From Endozoicomonas elysicola (lineage in GTDB: Bacteria > Pseudomonadota > Gammaproteobacteria > Pseudomonadales > Endozoicomonadaceae): a DNA stretch of 64,000 bases. The stretch is taken from contig NZ_JOJP01000001.1 of NCBI RefSeq assembly GCF_000710775.1, positions 2,026,368 to 2,090,367 on the forward strand. The letters are read 5' to 3'. Positions 7,743 to 16,148 of the stretch are shown here, one piece after another. Numbering within the stretch: the stretch's first letter is position 1; every line of letters starts with the position of its first letter. A program made the translations under genes and the position numbers. The notes under the pieces are model-generated. The model did no database searches and had not been told where the DNA came from. It saw nothing but the letters and a program-made list of their open reading frames with translations.

Positions 7743-9737
7743 ATGTCCGATGGAATGGGTGTTAGTGGTGGTTCAAATGTGCAATTTCAACCACCCGTGG
7801 ATGCAGGAAATACTCAGTCTGCTGAGCAGGTGGGTAAATCGTCAACGGGTAGATCAATCTCGCCTGTTGAAGTAAAAAACACTGAAGGCTTAATCAGAAC
7901 CGAAGGAAGTGAGAAGCATGGCTTTAAGCATTCTCCGGTAAAAGCATTGGCTAACAGAGTTATTCAAAAGGTTCATCAGCTCGGAAAGACCTGGGTGTCG
8001 GCCAGTGATTCTCAGTTGGGAAGGCTTGATCAAGTTAAAGATCAGAAAGTGAGTTCTGATGCAAAGACTGCGGCTACATCTCATAATGCCCTGGTGACTG
8101 AACTGAAGAGTTTAGAAGCAAAAGTGGCTCTGCTTGAGACTAAGGTGTCCTCTTTCAAAGAAGAATTTGGCGCTGCTACAAAATTTATGGATAAAAAACA
8201 TCCAGGCTCATCAGATTTTCAGAGAGGAAAATCATTTGTTATTCCTAAGGCTGGCCTGGGTAGTGAACGTATAACAATTACTTCGCCAGATAAATCGACC
8301 AGAAAAGAACAGGTGCAAGATCTCCACAGCATGCTGAAAAGTGATCCTGGCGTTAAGGCTCGTTTCAGTGAACATAATCAGAATAAGCATAATCTCAAAG
8401 TCACTAAAGAGCTGATAGCTGAGAAGAAAGAAGAGTTATATCAGTCCCAGAAACAAACCAAGTCTGCGCTCAGTAAAGCTGAAAGTCAGCTATATAAAGA
8501 ACAGAAAGCAGAGCTCAAAGCAACGCGAGATGCAGCTAGAGAACAGGTCAAACAAGGTTATGAATCCCAGAGGGATGTAAGGAAACAGGGCTATCAGGAA
8601 ACCAAGCAGAATCTTCGTGCAGAATACGATAAGAAGCACGATGCGAAGGTTAAGGTAAGAGATCTAAAGGATTCAAAGAAGCAAGAGATCAAGGATCTGA
8701 ATAAACAGATCAAAGGCTCAGAGAGCCGGCTTGGTAATTTAATGGCCAAAGCGGCCAAGAAACTTATGCCTGATGCGCAAAAAGATGCGGTTTTTAATGA
8801 ATCAACCGCTGCAAAAGAGAAAATGAGCGCAACAAAGGATCCTTTAATCGCTAAAAAAGCTCAGCTTAAGCAGGAAAGAAAAGGTCTGAAGGCACAAGAG
8901 GCAAGTCTTAAGGAACAGCAGAAAAGTATTAACGATGAACTCTTTGATCAAAGAGAAAAACTCAAAGGTGCTAATGAATTTCAGGGTATAATGAAGGATG
9001 TTTTTGGGAGAAATATGAAGGTTGGGAGGCAAGCTTGGGGAGATCTTGGAAAACTGAAAGGTAAGAGAAACCAAGGCCTTGATCAGATAAAAGAGGATTA
9101 TAAAGCGAGTAAGGCAGACGCTAAGAAAGCTAAAAAGCAGAATAAACAAGCCCTTAAAGATCTGGCCAGGGGTAAATTAAAAGAGTCTACGGACGCCAGA
9201 CAATCGATGGGAATGCGTCCGGTCTTTCAATTTCGCGGAGATACAATTTTACAGAAGTTCAGTGATAATGCTTTTAAACAGGATCAGGAATGGAAATCTG
9301 ATATTTCAGCCTTAATACAAAATGGGCAGACAAAAGAGCTTCGGTTGGTTGAAAATACACTTCTAATGTGGACCGCAGATCCTGAAAATTCGGGTGATTA
9401 CACTGAAGCTCTTGAATTTATTCAAGGTCAGAAAAGTGCCGTCCAAAGTGCCCAAGGGGCAAGAACCGATGGTGTCTCTCCTTCAGCACCGGATGTTTCC
9501 TTAGTGGAGGAAACTCGTGGAGAGAGTATTGTTCAAAACTTTCGCCAGAGCTTTTATTCTGGCAATCTGGAAAATCAATGGAAAGCTGATATTAATGAAC
9601 TAATTGATAATGGTGACTTTAAGAGTCTTGATATCGTTGAAGATGCTCTAAAGGAGTGGGGAACACGCGATGGCTATGAGGATTTCAGTCATGTGCTTGA
9701 ATTTATTAGCGATCAGAGAAAGAGCAGGTCTCCCTAG
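7743..9737 (+). CDS. Large coiled-coil protein of unknown function with duplicated C-terminal module
   Basis: ATG 7743 is preceded by a strong GGGGGA site; an in-frame TTG at 7731 lies inside that site and is unlikely to be used. The 664-residue product has no signal peptide or membrane helix. Residues 1-60 are Ser/Gly-rich and probably disordered; about 115-145 and 215-490 are Lys/Glu/Gln-rich heptad-type coiled coil. Two homologous modules of about 66 residues end the protein (about 500-565 and 594-659), each with a D/ESI(V/L)Q.F start, W-K-(S/A)-D-I centre and ALEFI/VLEFI end. The segment HSPVKAL (63-69) and a 160-250 region (FVIPKAG onward) match the next gene, so the two look like distant paralogs. 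I recognise no known family; a host-interaction or structural role is speculation. Confidence 0.8.
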   Translation: MSDGMGVSGGSNVQFQPPVDAGNTQSAEQVGKSSTGRSISPVEVKNTEGLIRTEGSEKHGFKHSPVKALANRVIQKVHQLGKTWVSASDSQLGRLDQVKDQKVSSDAKTAATSHNALVTELKSLEAKVALLETKVSSFKEEFGAATKFMDKKHPGSSDFQRGKSFVIPKAGLGSERITITSPDKSTRKEQVQDLHSMLKSDPGVKARFSEHNQNKHNLKVTKELIAEKKEELYQSQKQTKSALSKAESQLYKEQKAELKATRDAAREQVKQGYESQRDVRKQGYQETKQNLRAEYDKKHDAKVKVRDLKDSKKQEIKDLNKQIKGSESRLGNLMAKAAKKLMPDAQKDAVFNESTAAKEKMSATKDPLIAKKAQLKQERKGLKAQEASLKEQQKSINDELFDQREKLKGANEFQGIMKDVFGRNMKVGRQAWGDLGKLKGKRNQGLDQIKEDYKASKADAKKAKKQNKQALKDLARGKLKESTDARQSMGMRPVFQFRGDTILQKFSDNAFKQDQEWKSDISALIQNGQTKELRLVENTLLMWTADPENSGDYTEALEFIQGQKSAVQSAQGARTDGVSPSAPDVSLVEETRGESIVQNFRQSFYSGNLENQWKADINELIDNGDFKSLDIVEDALKEWGTRDGYEDFSHVLEFISDQRKSRSP

Positions 9738-9760
9738 AAATTAACTGAATGTATTTCAAG

Positions 9761-9798
9761 TAAATAAAAAAGCCCCTTGATAGGGGCTTTTTTATTTA
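9761..9798 (+). terminator. Strong palindromic terminator
   Basis: A perfect 16-bp stem (TAAATAAAAAAGCCCC and its complement) around a TTGATA loop, GC core followed by TTTTTTATTTA. It is bidirectional in sequence and ends the first coiled-coil transcript. Confidence 0.9.
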
Positions 9799-9820
9799 CT
9801 TAAAGTGGTTTGACTGTTTT

Positions 9821-9848
9821 TTGACAATTTTAAATTTTCAAATAAATC
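9821..9848 (+). promoter_or_regulatory. Candidate promoter for second coiled-coil gene
   Basis: A consensus TTGACA at 9821-9826 is followed after 16 bases by TAAATC, a poor -10 match. The position after a strong terminator and about 120 bases before the start makes a separate promoter likely, but the exact -10 is uncertain. Confidence 0.3.
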
Positions 9849-9968
9849 ATATGGTTGTAATTGTTTTTGGTTTTCTTTGTTTTTTTGATCAAGCTTTTTA
9901 ATGTTCTAAAGAATTGCTGGCTAGTATTAAAAGTAATCTTAATCCAAGGAGTGGAAGGAGTCGTAAAT

Positions 9969-12065
9969 ATGAATGTTTCAGGTAATACAGGACGTATTGA
10001 TCAGAGCCAAACTCTACCGTTTGCTGTAGATGCAGATATTGTTAATCCGGAAGAAGGGTATCTGAATGGAAGCAAGGTTACCGTTCAGGCTATTGACCCA
10101 GATAAATATGTTGGTATCCAGGTTTCTACAAAGAAGTTTGCAGAACTTCCTAAAAGTACCAGACCTGTAAAGGTTGCCTTTAAAGATTTTCGTAAGTGGC
10201 TCAGAAATTGTCGCCCGGTTAAGGCCTTAGAGCATTTGTTGATGGGCAAAGGCAAGAGAATGGCGAAGAAGCAGAACTGGGGGCCAATCTCTAACAAGCA
10301 AGCGGAAGCTGCTTTGAAAGCCACTAAAAATCCTTTTGAACAGGAAACACTTGCAACAAGTATCAAGCAGTTTAATACAGACCTGAGACTGCTTGATCAG
10401 AAAAAAATGGATCATGATCGTTTCAAAATTGAAAATGATGAATTCAGGGAAAAGTATAAAACTATATTGGCTATAGCTGATGGGGATCTGACCTCTGCAC
10501 GTATCGACTTACGTGAGGGTTTAGTCATCGTTTTACCGCCTGCTACTGCAGATGGTGATCCTCAGTGCGTACGTCTGGATAGTAAGTCATTGAGAGTTCG
10601 CAAAGATGCTGCGAATCAACTGGCTGAAACATTCAAGAGCAGTGATGCTTACAAGCAATATGACAAGAGCAAGGATCGTGTTTATAAGCTTGAGGCTGAG
10701 CGTGAAACGTTGAAGGCATCCCTGACCACTCAAGCCAAGGAACTCAAAAAAGCACACAAGGGGCTTATTAAAGAGAGAGTGAAGGGCGACCAGCAAAGAG
10801 TGGCTGTTGAGCATAAGCAACAGAAGACGAGAGCTACTTACGACATGAAGGTTGCTGAAGTCAATTATACTTCACAAATGAACGCCAAAATTCAAGCTAA
10901 AGTCAGTGAGGCTGATGCTCTGAGGCAACAGATAACTGGCTTTCAAGATCGTATTGGTGACAGGGAAGCAGATGTTGCCCAGGATCAGGCTTCCGTGAAG
11001 CGTCTGGAAGCGGGGATACGGTTCGCTGAAACTGGTGAATCTACTTTGGATGATGATATGCAGTCCATGTTTTTGAGCAAGGAAGGCATTGCTAAAGCCA
11101 GAGAGGATAAAAATTCACTGATTGGTGCTATTGAGCAAAACCAGCAAGAGCTTACAACCTTGTATGCAAACTTGAAAGAAGCTGAAGGTAAATACAAGCA
11201 GGCTTTAAAAGACGAAAAAGCTCTGCATGCGGAGAAAGATAAGGAGTTAACTGCTTTAGGTAAAGATCGCAAGAAGGTTGAAAAGCAGTATGACGATATG
11301 GCTGTGAAAATGAACAAAGCGCTTGAGACAGATGCTAAGACTGAACATAAGGCGGCAGCTGGAGTGTTCAGTGGCTCTGGATCAAAAGAGAAAGCAGCAG
11401 CACGGAAAGCAGCTAACCAGCCGAAGAGTGAACAGCCAGGGGAAGAGGCTGTTTACATGGATGGTCAAGAAGCAGTTGATCGTATTAATAAAGGTCAGGA
11501 GGAGCTTGTGCAGATAGCTGGTAAGGTTGCTCAGCGAGGTAAGCCAAAGCAGGAGCACCTTTACCCCGTCGAGGAGTTGGAGCAACTTAAGCGCGAGTAC
11601 GGACCAACTGTTGACGAAACAATTGAAGGGCTGGCTGCAGACAATAAGGCGGCGGAAAGCGTAGTTGCTAAAGCCAAAGCAAGGACTGATGCCTTGAAAA
11701 CTGAAAGGTTGCAAAAGGAGGCGCAGGAGGATGCAAAAGCTATGCAAGCGCTCGAAGAATGGGGGAATAGTCCAGTTTCTTCTCCAGAAAGTAAGGATAT
11801 GGAAGAGCTTGCAGAGTGGGCGGCCAGACCGCTTACTCCACAGGAGCAGGCTCGGGCTGAAGCAGCTCGTTCAGAGAAGCCCAAAAAGAGTCGGAAGCAG
11901 AAAGTCGCGAGTGCATTCAAGAAACTGGATCCTAGAAAGAAGTCTTCCAAATCTGAGCAGCCAGACCTGATTGATCTGAGATCTGATGCAGAGCGGGCGC
12001 AGGCTCAAAAAGTAGCTAAGACTAAGGAAAATGTTGCCAAGGCACAGAAAGGTGGAAAAAAGTAA
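9969..12065 (+). CDS. Large coiled-coil protein of unknown function, paralog of upstream gene
   Basis: The start is ATG 9969 with GGAAGGAG at 9953-9960; the open frame reaches back to 9861 but the extra hydrophobic leader has no ribosome site. The 698-residue product is highly charged. RPVKAL (82-87), followed by a basic patch, and a segment at about 182-260 (EGLVIVLPP to the helix after SLRVRKDA) align with the upstream protein. Coiled coil covers about 235-480; the C-terminal 200 residues are Glu/Lys/Ala-rich with repeated (A/P)L-E-EWG / MEELAEWA elements and a very basic tail (KKSRKQK, DPRKKSSK). It lacks the duplicated C-terminal module of its neighbour. No signal or membrane segment. Function unknown. 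Confidence 0.8.
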   Translation: MNVSGNTGRIDQSQTLPFAVDADIVNPEEGYLNGSKVTVQAIDPDKYVGIQVSTKKFAELPKSTRPVKVAFKDFRKWLRNCRPVKALEHLLMGKGKRMAKKQNWGPISNKQAEAALKATKNPFEQETLATSIKQFNTDLRLLDQKKMDHDRFKIENDEFREKYKTILAIADGDLTSARIDLREGLVIVLPPATADGDPQCVRLDSKSLRVRKDAANQLAETFKSSDAYKQYDKSKDRVYKLEAERETLKASLTTQAKELKKAHKGLIKERVKGDQQRVAVEHKQQKTRATYDMKVAEVNYTSQMNAKIQAKVSEADALRQQITGFQDRIGDREADVAQDQASVKRLEAGIRFAETGESTLDDDMQSMFLSKEGIAKAREDKNSLIGAIEQNQQELTTLYANLKEAEGKYKQALKDEKALHAEKDKELTALGKDRKKVEKQYDDMAVKMNKALETDAKTEHKAAAGVFSGSGSKEKAAARKAANQPKSEQPGEEAVYMDGQEAVDRINKGQEELVQIAGKVAQRGKPKQEHLYPVEELEQLKREYGPTVDETIEGLAADNKAAESVVAKAKARTDALKTERLQKEAQEDAKAMQALEEWGNSPVSSPESKDMEELAEWAARPLTPQEQARAEAARSEKPKKSRKQKVASAFKKLDPRKKSSKSEQPDLIDLRSDAERAQAQKVAKTKENVAKAQKGGKK

Positions 12066-12113
12066 TCCTATAGTTTGGCTATGAATGGGGGGCGGGAAAC
12101 TGCCCCCTAAAAT

Positions 12114-12145
12114 AAAAAAGCCTCCAATTAATTGGAGGCTTTTTT
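12114..12145. terminator. Bidirectional terminator between coiled-coil gene and hpt
   Basis: AAAAAAGCCTCCAAT and its perfect complement meet around TTAA-type centre, with A-run on one side and T-run on the other, placed between two convergent genes. Confidence 0.9.
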
Positions 12146-12168
12146 ATTTGGAAGGCTTTGCAGATTTG

Positions 12169-12726
12169 TCAGTGGCCTTTCAGGGCATAAATGCCATTGG
12201 CATTCCGCCAATAGCCTTGGTAATCCAGACCATAACCAAAGATATAGCGGTCTTCGATTTCCAGACCGGTAAAGTCAGCTTTCAGACCTGGACGGGCTTT
12301 TCGGTCATGCTTTTTATCCACCAGAACAGCAGTCAGAACGCTGGCAGCGCCTTCTTCTTTACAGAAGTCAATAATGGCATCAAGGGTATGGCCTTCATCC
12401 AGAATGTCGTCGATAATCAGAACGGTTCGGCCCTTAATGCTCTGGCTTGGGCGAACTTTCCATTCCAGGCGACCGCCGGTCAACTGATCCCGGTAACGGG
12501 TTGCATGCACGTATGAGGCTTCCAGAGGGAACTGCATATGAGTGAGCAGCTTACCGGTAATGACCAGTCCACCGTTCATAACGCAGAACACCAGAGGGTT
12601 GCTGTCAGCCAGCTTCTCGGTGATGCTGTGTCCCATGGTAGCGATGGCGTCTTCAATCTGCTGCTCGTTATAGAGACAGTCGGCTTCTTCCATCACTTGC
12701 CGGATATGGTCGAGATCAACAGACAT
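12169..12726 (-). CDS. hpt: Hypoxanthine(-guanine) phosphoribosyltransferase
   Basis: Purine salvage enzyme that joins hypoxanthine or guanine to PRPP, giving IMP or GMP in the cytoplasm. From ATG 12726 it has 185 residues, the usual size of Pseudomonas-type Hpt. The PRPP-binding loop VLIIDDILDEGHTL (about 104-117) with its paired Asp is intact, as is FVMNGG-like CVMNGGLVITG near 47-57. The open frame continues to 12819, but those 31 residues (MECRTPECP...) are atypical. It is divergent from upp across a 490-base gap, and the pair recalls the Pseudomonas hpt-upp-uraA order. Confidence 0.93.
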   Translation of the reverse strand: MSVDLDHIRQVMEEADCLYNEQQIEDAIATMGHSITEKLADSNPLVFCVMNGGLVITGKLLTHMQFPLEASYVHATRYRDQLTGGRLEWKVRPSQSIKGRTVLIIDDILDEGHTLDAIIDFCKEEGAASVLTAVLVDKKHDRKARPGLKADFTGLEIEDRYIFGYGLDYQGYWRNANGIYALKGH

Positions 12727-13219
12727 GTTTTGCAAACCCTGATCGTATGATTGGCTACCGTTCACTCTAATGAGTCGACTTATTTTGGAGGTCGGACATT
12801 CTGGAGTTCGGCATTCCATTTCTGGTCAAAAAACCATTTCGTGCTCTCCTGGAGAACGAAAAACAGTTTTCACGAATAACAAAGCAGGAAAAAATACCGT
12901 TCTTATCCCCAATGGGCAAGTGAAAACTACACGGTCATGATGGTTGTAAAAACCTATGGGCAGGTCAGACATCCTGTGGGACAATATGAAGGTTTAGGCT
13001 GCGCCACTGATTTATGGGGTTCATCTTTTCGTGAAAATGAAGGTGAGTCTACAGGTATAGCAACGGACTCAGTAGTAGGTTGCATTATACCATCTTCAGC
13101 AAAAGCGATAGTTGAAAGCTTTTGAATGATTGTTTTCTCTATGAGTTCTTCCTCAGAAACGTTTTTATCTCAGCCATTCACTTTCTTTGATCAATTCTCC
13201 ATCATAGTTGAGGTCATGC
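12727..13219. other. Long divergent control region between hpt and upp
   Basis: About 490 bases without a convincing gene. Short ORFs at 12937-13125 and 13126-13320 lack ribosome sites and protein-like composition. It should hold the two divergent promoters. I see no purine repressor-type 16-bp palindrome and no clear riboswitch or attenuator. Confidence 0.5.
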
Positions 13220-13846
13220 ATGAGCGTACAGGAAATCAAGCATCCGCTGGTACAACACAAGCTGGGACTGATGCGTTCCCACGATATCAGTACCAAGGGG
13301 TTCAGAACCCTGGCCAGTGAGGTTGGAAGCCTGTTGACCTATGAGGCAACTAAAGACCTTGAGCTGGAGGATACTGATATTGACGGTTGGAACGGCCGGG
13401 TCACGGTTCAACAGATCAAGGGTAAGAAAATTACCATCGTGCCCATTTTGCGTGCTGGCATCGGTATGATGAATGGCGTTCTGGATATGATTCCTAATGC
13501 CAAGGTCAGCGTGGTGGGTCTCTATCGAGATGAAGAAACGCTGGAACCCGTGCCTTACTTTGAAAAGCTGGTCAGCAATATTGATGAGCGTATTGCTTTG
13601 ATTCTGGATCCTATGCTGGCAACCGGTGGCTCCATGCTGGCCACCATTGATATGCTCAAAAAGGCAGGCTGTAAGGAAATTCGCTGCCTGGTTCTGGTGG
13701 CTGCACCAGAAGGCATTGATAAAATTCAGTCCGCTCATCCGGATGTGAAAATTTTCACGGCGTCTGTTGACCAGGGGCTGAACGAAAATGGTTATATTAT
13801 TCCGGGTCTGGGTGATGCCGGTGACAAGATTTTTGGTACAAAATAA
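13220..13846 (+). CDS. upp: Uracil phosphoribosyltransferase
   Basis: Converts uracil and PRPP to UMP. The 208-residue protein starts at ATG 13220 with GAGG at 13210-13213; the in-frame upstream ATG at 13208 is too close to that site. Family marks are [16 protein letters not shown] at the N-terminus, [10 protein letters not shown] about residue 76, the PRPP loop [11 protein letters not shown] about residue 130 and the C-terminal [13 protein letters not shown]. uraA follows 23 bases later, so uptake and phosphoribosylation of uracil are probably co-transcribed. Confidence 0.97.
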   Translation: MSVQEIKHPLVQHKLGLMRSHDISTKGFRTLASEVGSLLTYEATKDLELEDTDIDGWNGRVTVQQIKGKKITIVPILRAGIGMMNGVLDMIPNAKVSVVGLYRDEETLEPVPYFEKLVSNIDERIALILDPMLATGGSMLATIDMLKKAGCKEIRCLVLVAAPEGIDKIQSAHPDVKIFTASVDQGLNENGYIIPGLGDAGDKIFGTK

Positions 13847-13869
13847 ATAACGTATAGGGATATCCAGAA

Positions 13870-15159
13870 ATGAATCATTCAGCAGAGTTGGGGGAAACTC
13901 TCAATTCAGAGATGTCGCTCTGGCGGCAGGCACTGATGGGAGGGCAGATGCTGTTTGTTGCCTTTGGTGCATTGGTTCTGGTACCGCTGTTGACTGGACT
14001 GGACGCCAATGTGGCGTTCTTTACCGCTGGTATTGGTACACTGATTTTCCAGTTGGTTACCCGTCGGCAGGTGCCTGTTTTCCTGGCATCCTCTTTTGCC
14101 TTTATTGCGCCTATTACCTTCAGTATTCAATCCTGGGGGCTTGCCGCCACGATGGGGGGGATTATGGCGGCGGGCCTGCTTTATGCGGGGCTCAGTATAC
14201 TGGTAAGACTGCGTGGATCTGGCATTCTGTATCGCCTGTTTCCTCCCGTGGTGGTTGGACCTGTAATTATGGTGATTGGTCTGGGCCTTGCTCCCGTTGC
14301 TGTTGGCATGGCAACGTCGCCTATTGAAGGATTGATTTCTGCGGATCAGGCTCTGTTTCTGGCGGCTATTTCTCTGCTGGCTACATTGCTGGTAGCCACC
14401 ATGGCGGGTGGTATACTGAAATTGATTCCCATCATATGTGGCATTGGAACGGGCTATATTGCTGCTGTCATTATGGGCGTTGTGGATTTTCAGCCACTGA
14501 TTGATCGTCCGTGGTTTGCTATTCCTAATTTCACTACTCCGGAGCTTAACTGGAATGCAGTGCTTTATATGATTCCAGTGGCGATTGCTCCGGCGATTGA
14601 GCATATTGGTGACATGCTGGCGATCAGTTCGGTGACCGGAAAGAAATATCTGGAAAAGCCAGGGCTGAAAAATACACTGTTGGGTGATGGTCTGGCAACG
14701 ACAGCAGCCGGTATGCTGGGTGGTCCACCAAATACTACGTATTCCGAAGTGACTGGTGCGGTAATGCTGACCAAAGCCTACAATCCGGTCATTATGACCT
14801 GGGCGGCAGTGATTGCTATTGGTGTCGCGTTTATTGGTAAGATCGGTGGTTTCCTGTCTACAATTCCGGTTCCGGTAATGGGGGGCATCATGATGCTGCT
14901 GTTTGGTTCCATTGCTGTTGTGGGACTTAATACCCTGATCAAGGCAAGGGTTGATCTCAGTCAGCCACGTAACCTGGTGATCGTCTCACTTGTTCTGGTA
15001 TTTGGCATCGGTAATATGGGGATCTCACTGGGTGAGTTCTCTCTGAAAGGTGTCAGCTTATGTGCTTTAACTGCGGTTATTTTGAACCTGCTGTTGCCTC
15101 ATCGTTCAGGTGAAGATCGTTATCAGTCTTCTGAAGTGGGTAAAGAAGAACCGGTGTAA
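13870..15159 (+). CDS. uraA: Uracil permease (NCS2 family)
   Basis: Proton-coupled uracil importer with 14 membrane segments, 429 residues. The family signature around the substrate site is present: IEHIGDMLAISSVTGKKYL then LLGDGLATTAAGMLGGPPNT and TYSEVTGAVMLTKAYNP. It is immediately downstream of upp and ends at a strong bidirectional terminator, making upp-uraA a two-gene uracil salvage operon. Confidence 0.95.
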   Translation: MNHSAELGETLNSEMSLWRQALMGGQMLFVAFGALVLVPLLTGLDANVAFFTAGIGTLIFQLVTRRQVPVFLASSFAFIAPITFSIQSWGLAATMGGIMAAGLLYAGLSILVRLRGSGILYRLFPPVVVGPVIMVIGLGLAPVAVGMATSPIEGLISADQALFLAAISLLATLLVATMAGGILKLIPIICGIGTGYIAAVIMGVVDFQPLIDRPWFAIPNFTTPELNWNAVLYMIPVAIAPAIEHIGDMLAISSVTGKKYLEKPGLKNTLLGDGLATTAAGMLGGPPNTTYSEVTGAVMLTKAYNPVIMTWAAVIAIGVAFIGKIGGFLSTIPVPVMGGIMMLLFGSIAVVGLNTLIKARVDLSQPRNLVIVSLVLVFGIGNMGISLGEFSLKGVSLCALTAVILNLLLPHRSGEDRYQSSEVGKEEPV

Positions 15160-15235
15160 AGATTCGGTTTAACGCTAAGAGGTCGTCTGAAAGACTGTCC
15201 TTAGTAGTTACGTAACTTCTCAGGCGTTTTCCAAT

Positions 15236-15271
15236 AAAAAAGCCGGTATTGAAAATCAATATCGGCTTTTT
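15236..15271. terminator. Bidirectional terminator after uraA
   Basis: AAAAAGCCGxTATTGA and TCAATAxCGGCTTTTT with a short AAA loop, between convergent uraA and the STAS-domain gene. Confidence 0.88.
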
Positions 15272-15288
15272 ATCCTGTTCTGGGCTGG

Positions 15289-15633
15289 CTATGCAGGCTG
15301 TTGTTGCTGTTCTGCATTTTGAGCCTGAGTATTCATTTGTATAAAGTGAGTAATGCCGCTTAGCTCCATCAGTGAAGCAACATCACTAGATACGTTGTAG
15401 AGTGAAAGGTAGAAATGTCCTGCCAGCTGAACCTGGCAATGGAGAAGCAGGTTCAACCCATCACTGTTAATACTTTTTAATAAGGTACAATCAAGAACAA
15501 TGTGGTTGTTATTGATTCTTGTTGCATTCCCTAAAGCATTCTCCAGTATTTGAATGGTACTGGTATTAATATCACCATCCAGCATCAGTAACGTGTAGTT
15601 TTGATAGCTTTCGAGATTAATGGTTAATTCCAT
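15289..15633 (-). CDS. STAS domain protein (anti-sigma factor antagonist-like)
   Basis: A 114-residue single-domain protein. The pattern LDCTLLKSINSDGLNLLLHC at 47-66 corresponds to the STAS core in which a Ser is phosphorylated by a partner kinase; S57 of N-S-D-G occupies that position. The C-terminus is a Gln-rich tail (AEQQQQPA). STAS proteins of this size usually work in partner-switching with an anti-sigma factor or kinase, or in lipid asymmetry (MlaB); no kinase, phosphatase or Mla gene lies nearby, so its partner is not known. It is transcribed alone. Confidence 0.75.
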   Translation of the reverse strand: MELTINLESYQNYTLLMLDGDINTSTIQILENALGNATRINNNHIVLDCTLLKSINSDGLNLLLHCQVQLAGHFYLSLYNVSSDVASLMELSGITHFIQMNTQAQNAEQQQQPA

Positions 15634-15909
15634 ACTTCTTCTCCCGGCTTCGTCCCTTAAGTTGGAGGAATATTAAGGGAGTGGGGACTGGTTTTGCATA
15701 ACAGTCTGGTTATCAGGTCTGACAACCTGTCAGGGCTGTAGTTCATTTCTGGCAGGTGGCTTTTACTATTAGGTATTTCTAATCTATTGAAATATAGGGT
15801 TTTTAATTGCCTCTTTGTTATCATTCCTGTCAGCATTGTTATTGGAAATAAAGAGCCGTTCCCATAAGATTCTCTAAATCGTATTTAATGTAATGAAAAG
15901 GATGTCATT

Positions 15910-16086
15910 ATGTTAGGAAGAATTCGAACAGGCGCTCAAATAATGATGACAGTGGTGAGTTTTATGGGATGCTATGAGGCAGGGATTGCATCAGAGTCAG
16001 TACTGGCTGCCCAGTACCGCAGCTTAACCCATCGATACGATACCAGAAGGCGCGATCACGAGGCTGAGCTTTCAGACTCAGCTTAA
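15910..16086 (+). CDS. Possible small exported peptide (58 aa)
   Basis: ATG 15910 has AAAAGGA about eight bases upstream. The 58-residue product starts MLGRIRTGAQ, continues with a hydrophobic stretch (MMTVVSFMGCYEAGIA) that could be a signal peptide, and ends in a charged, Arg/Asp/Glu-rich tail (HRYDTRRRDHEAELSDSA). It fills the gap between the STAS gene and the PqaA-like gene and overlaps nothing. No known family; it may also be chance. Confidence 0.35.
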   Translation: MLGRIRTGAQIMMTVVSFMGCYEAGIASESVLAAQYRSLTHRYDTRRRDHEAELSDSA

Positions 16087-16148
16087 ACTACGACTAAAGT
16101 CGGTGTTTATTGGTTTGTCTGCAAAACATTACCATGGTAGCCCAAATA

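Noticed and set aside
8844..9149. Minus-strand 101-residue hydrophobic ORF
   Set aside because: It is the antisense of Lys/Glu-rich coiled coil, which reads as Phe/Leu/Ser-rich; an artefact of composition.
11561..11950. Minus-strand 129-residue ORF in the second coiled-coil gene
   Set aside because: Antisense shadow of an Ala/Glu/Lys-rich region without a ribosome site.
13214..13738. Minus-strand 174-residue ORF opposite upp
   Set aside because: Upp is complete and certain; the opposite frame is a shadow.
13906..14604. Minus-strand 232-residue Asn/Arg/Gln-rich ORF opposite uraA
   Set aside because: Composition expected from antisense of a membrane protein; no homology pattern.
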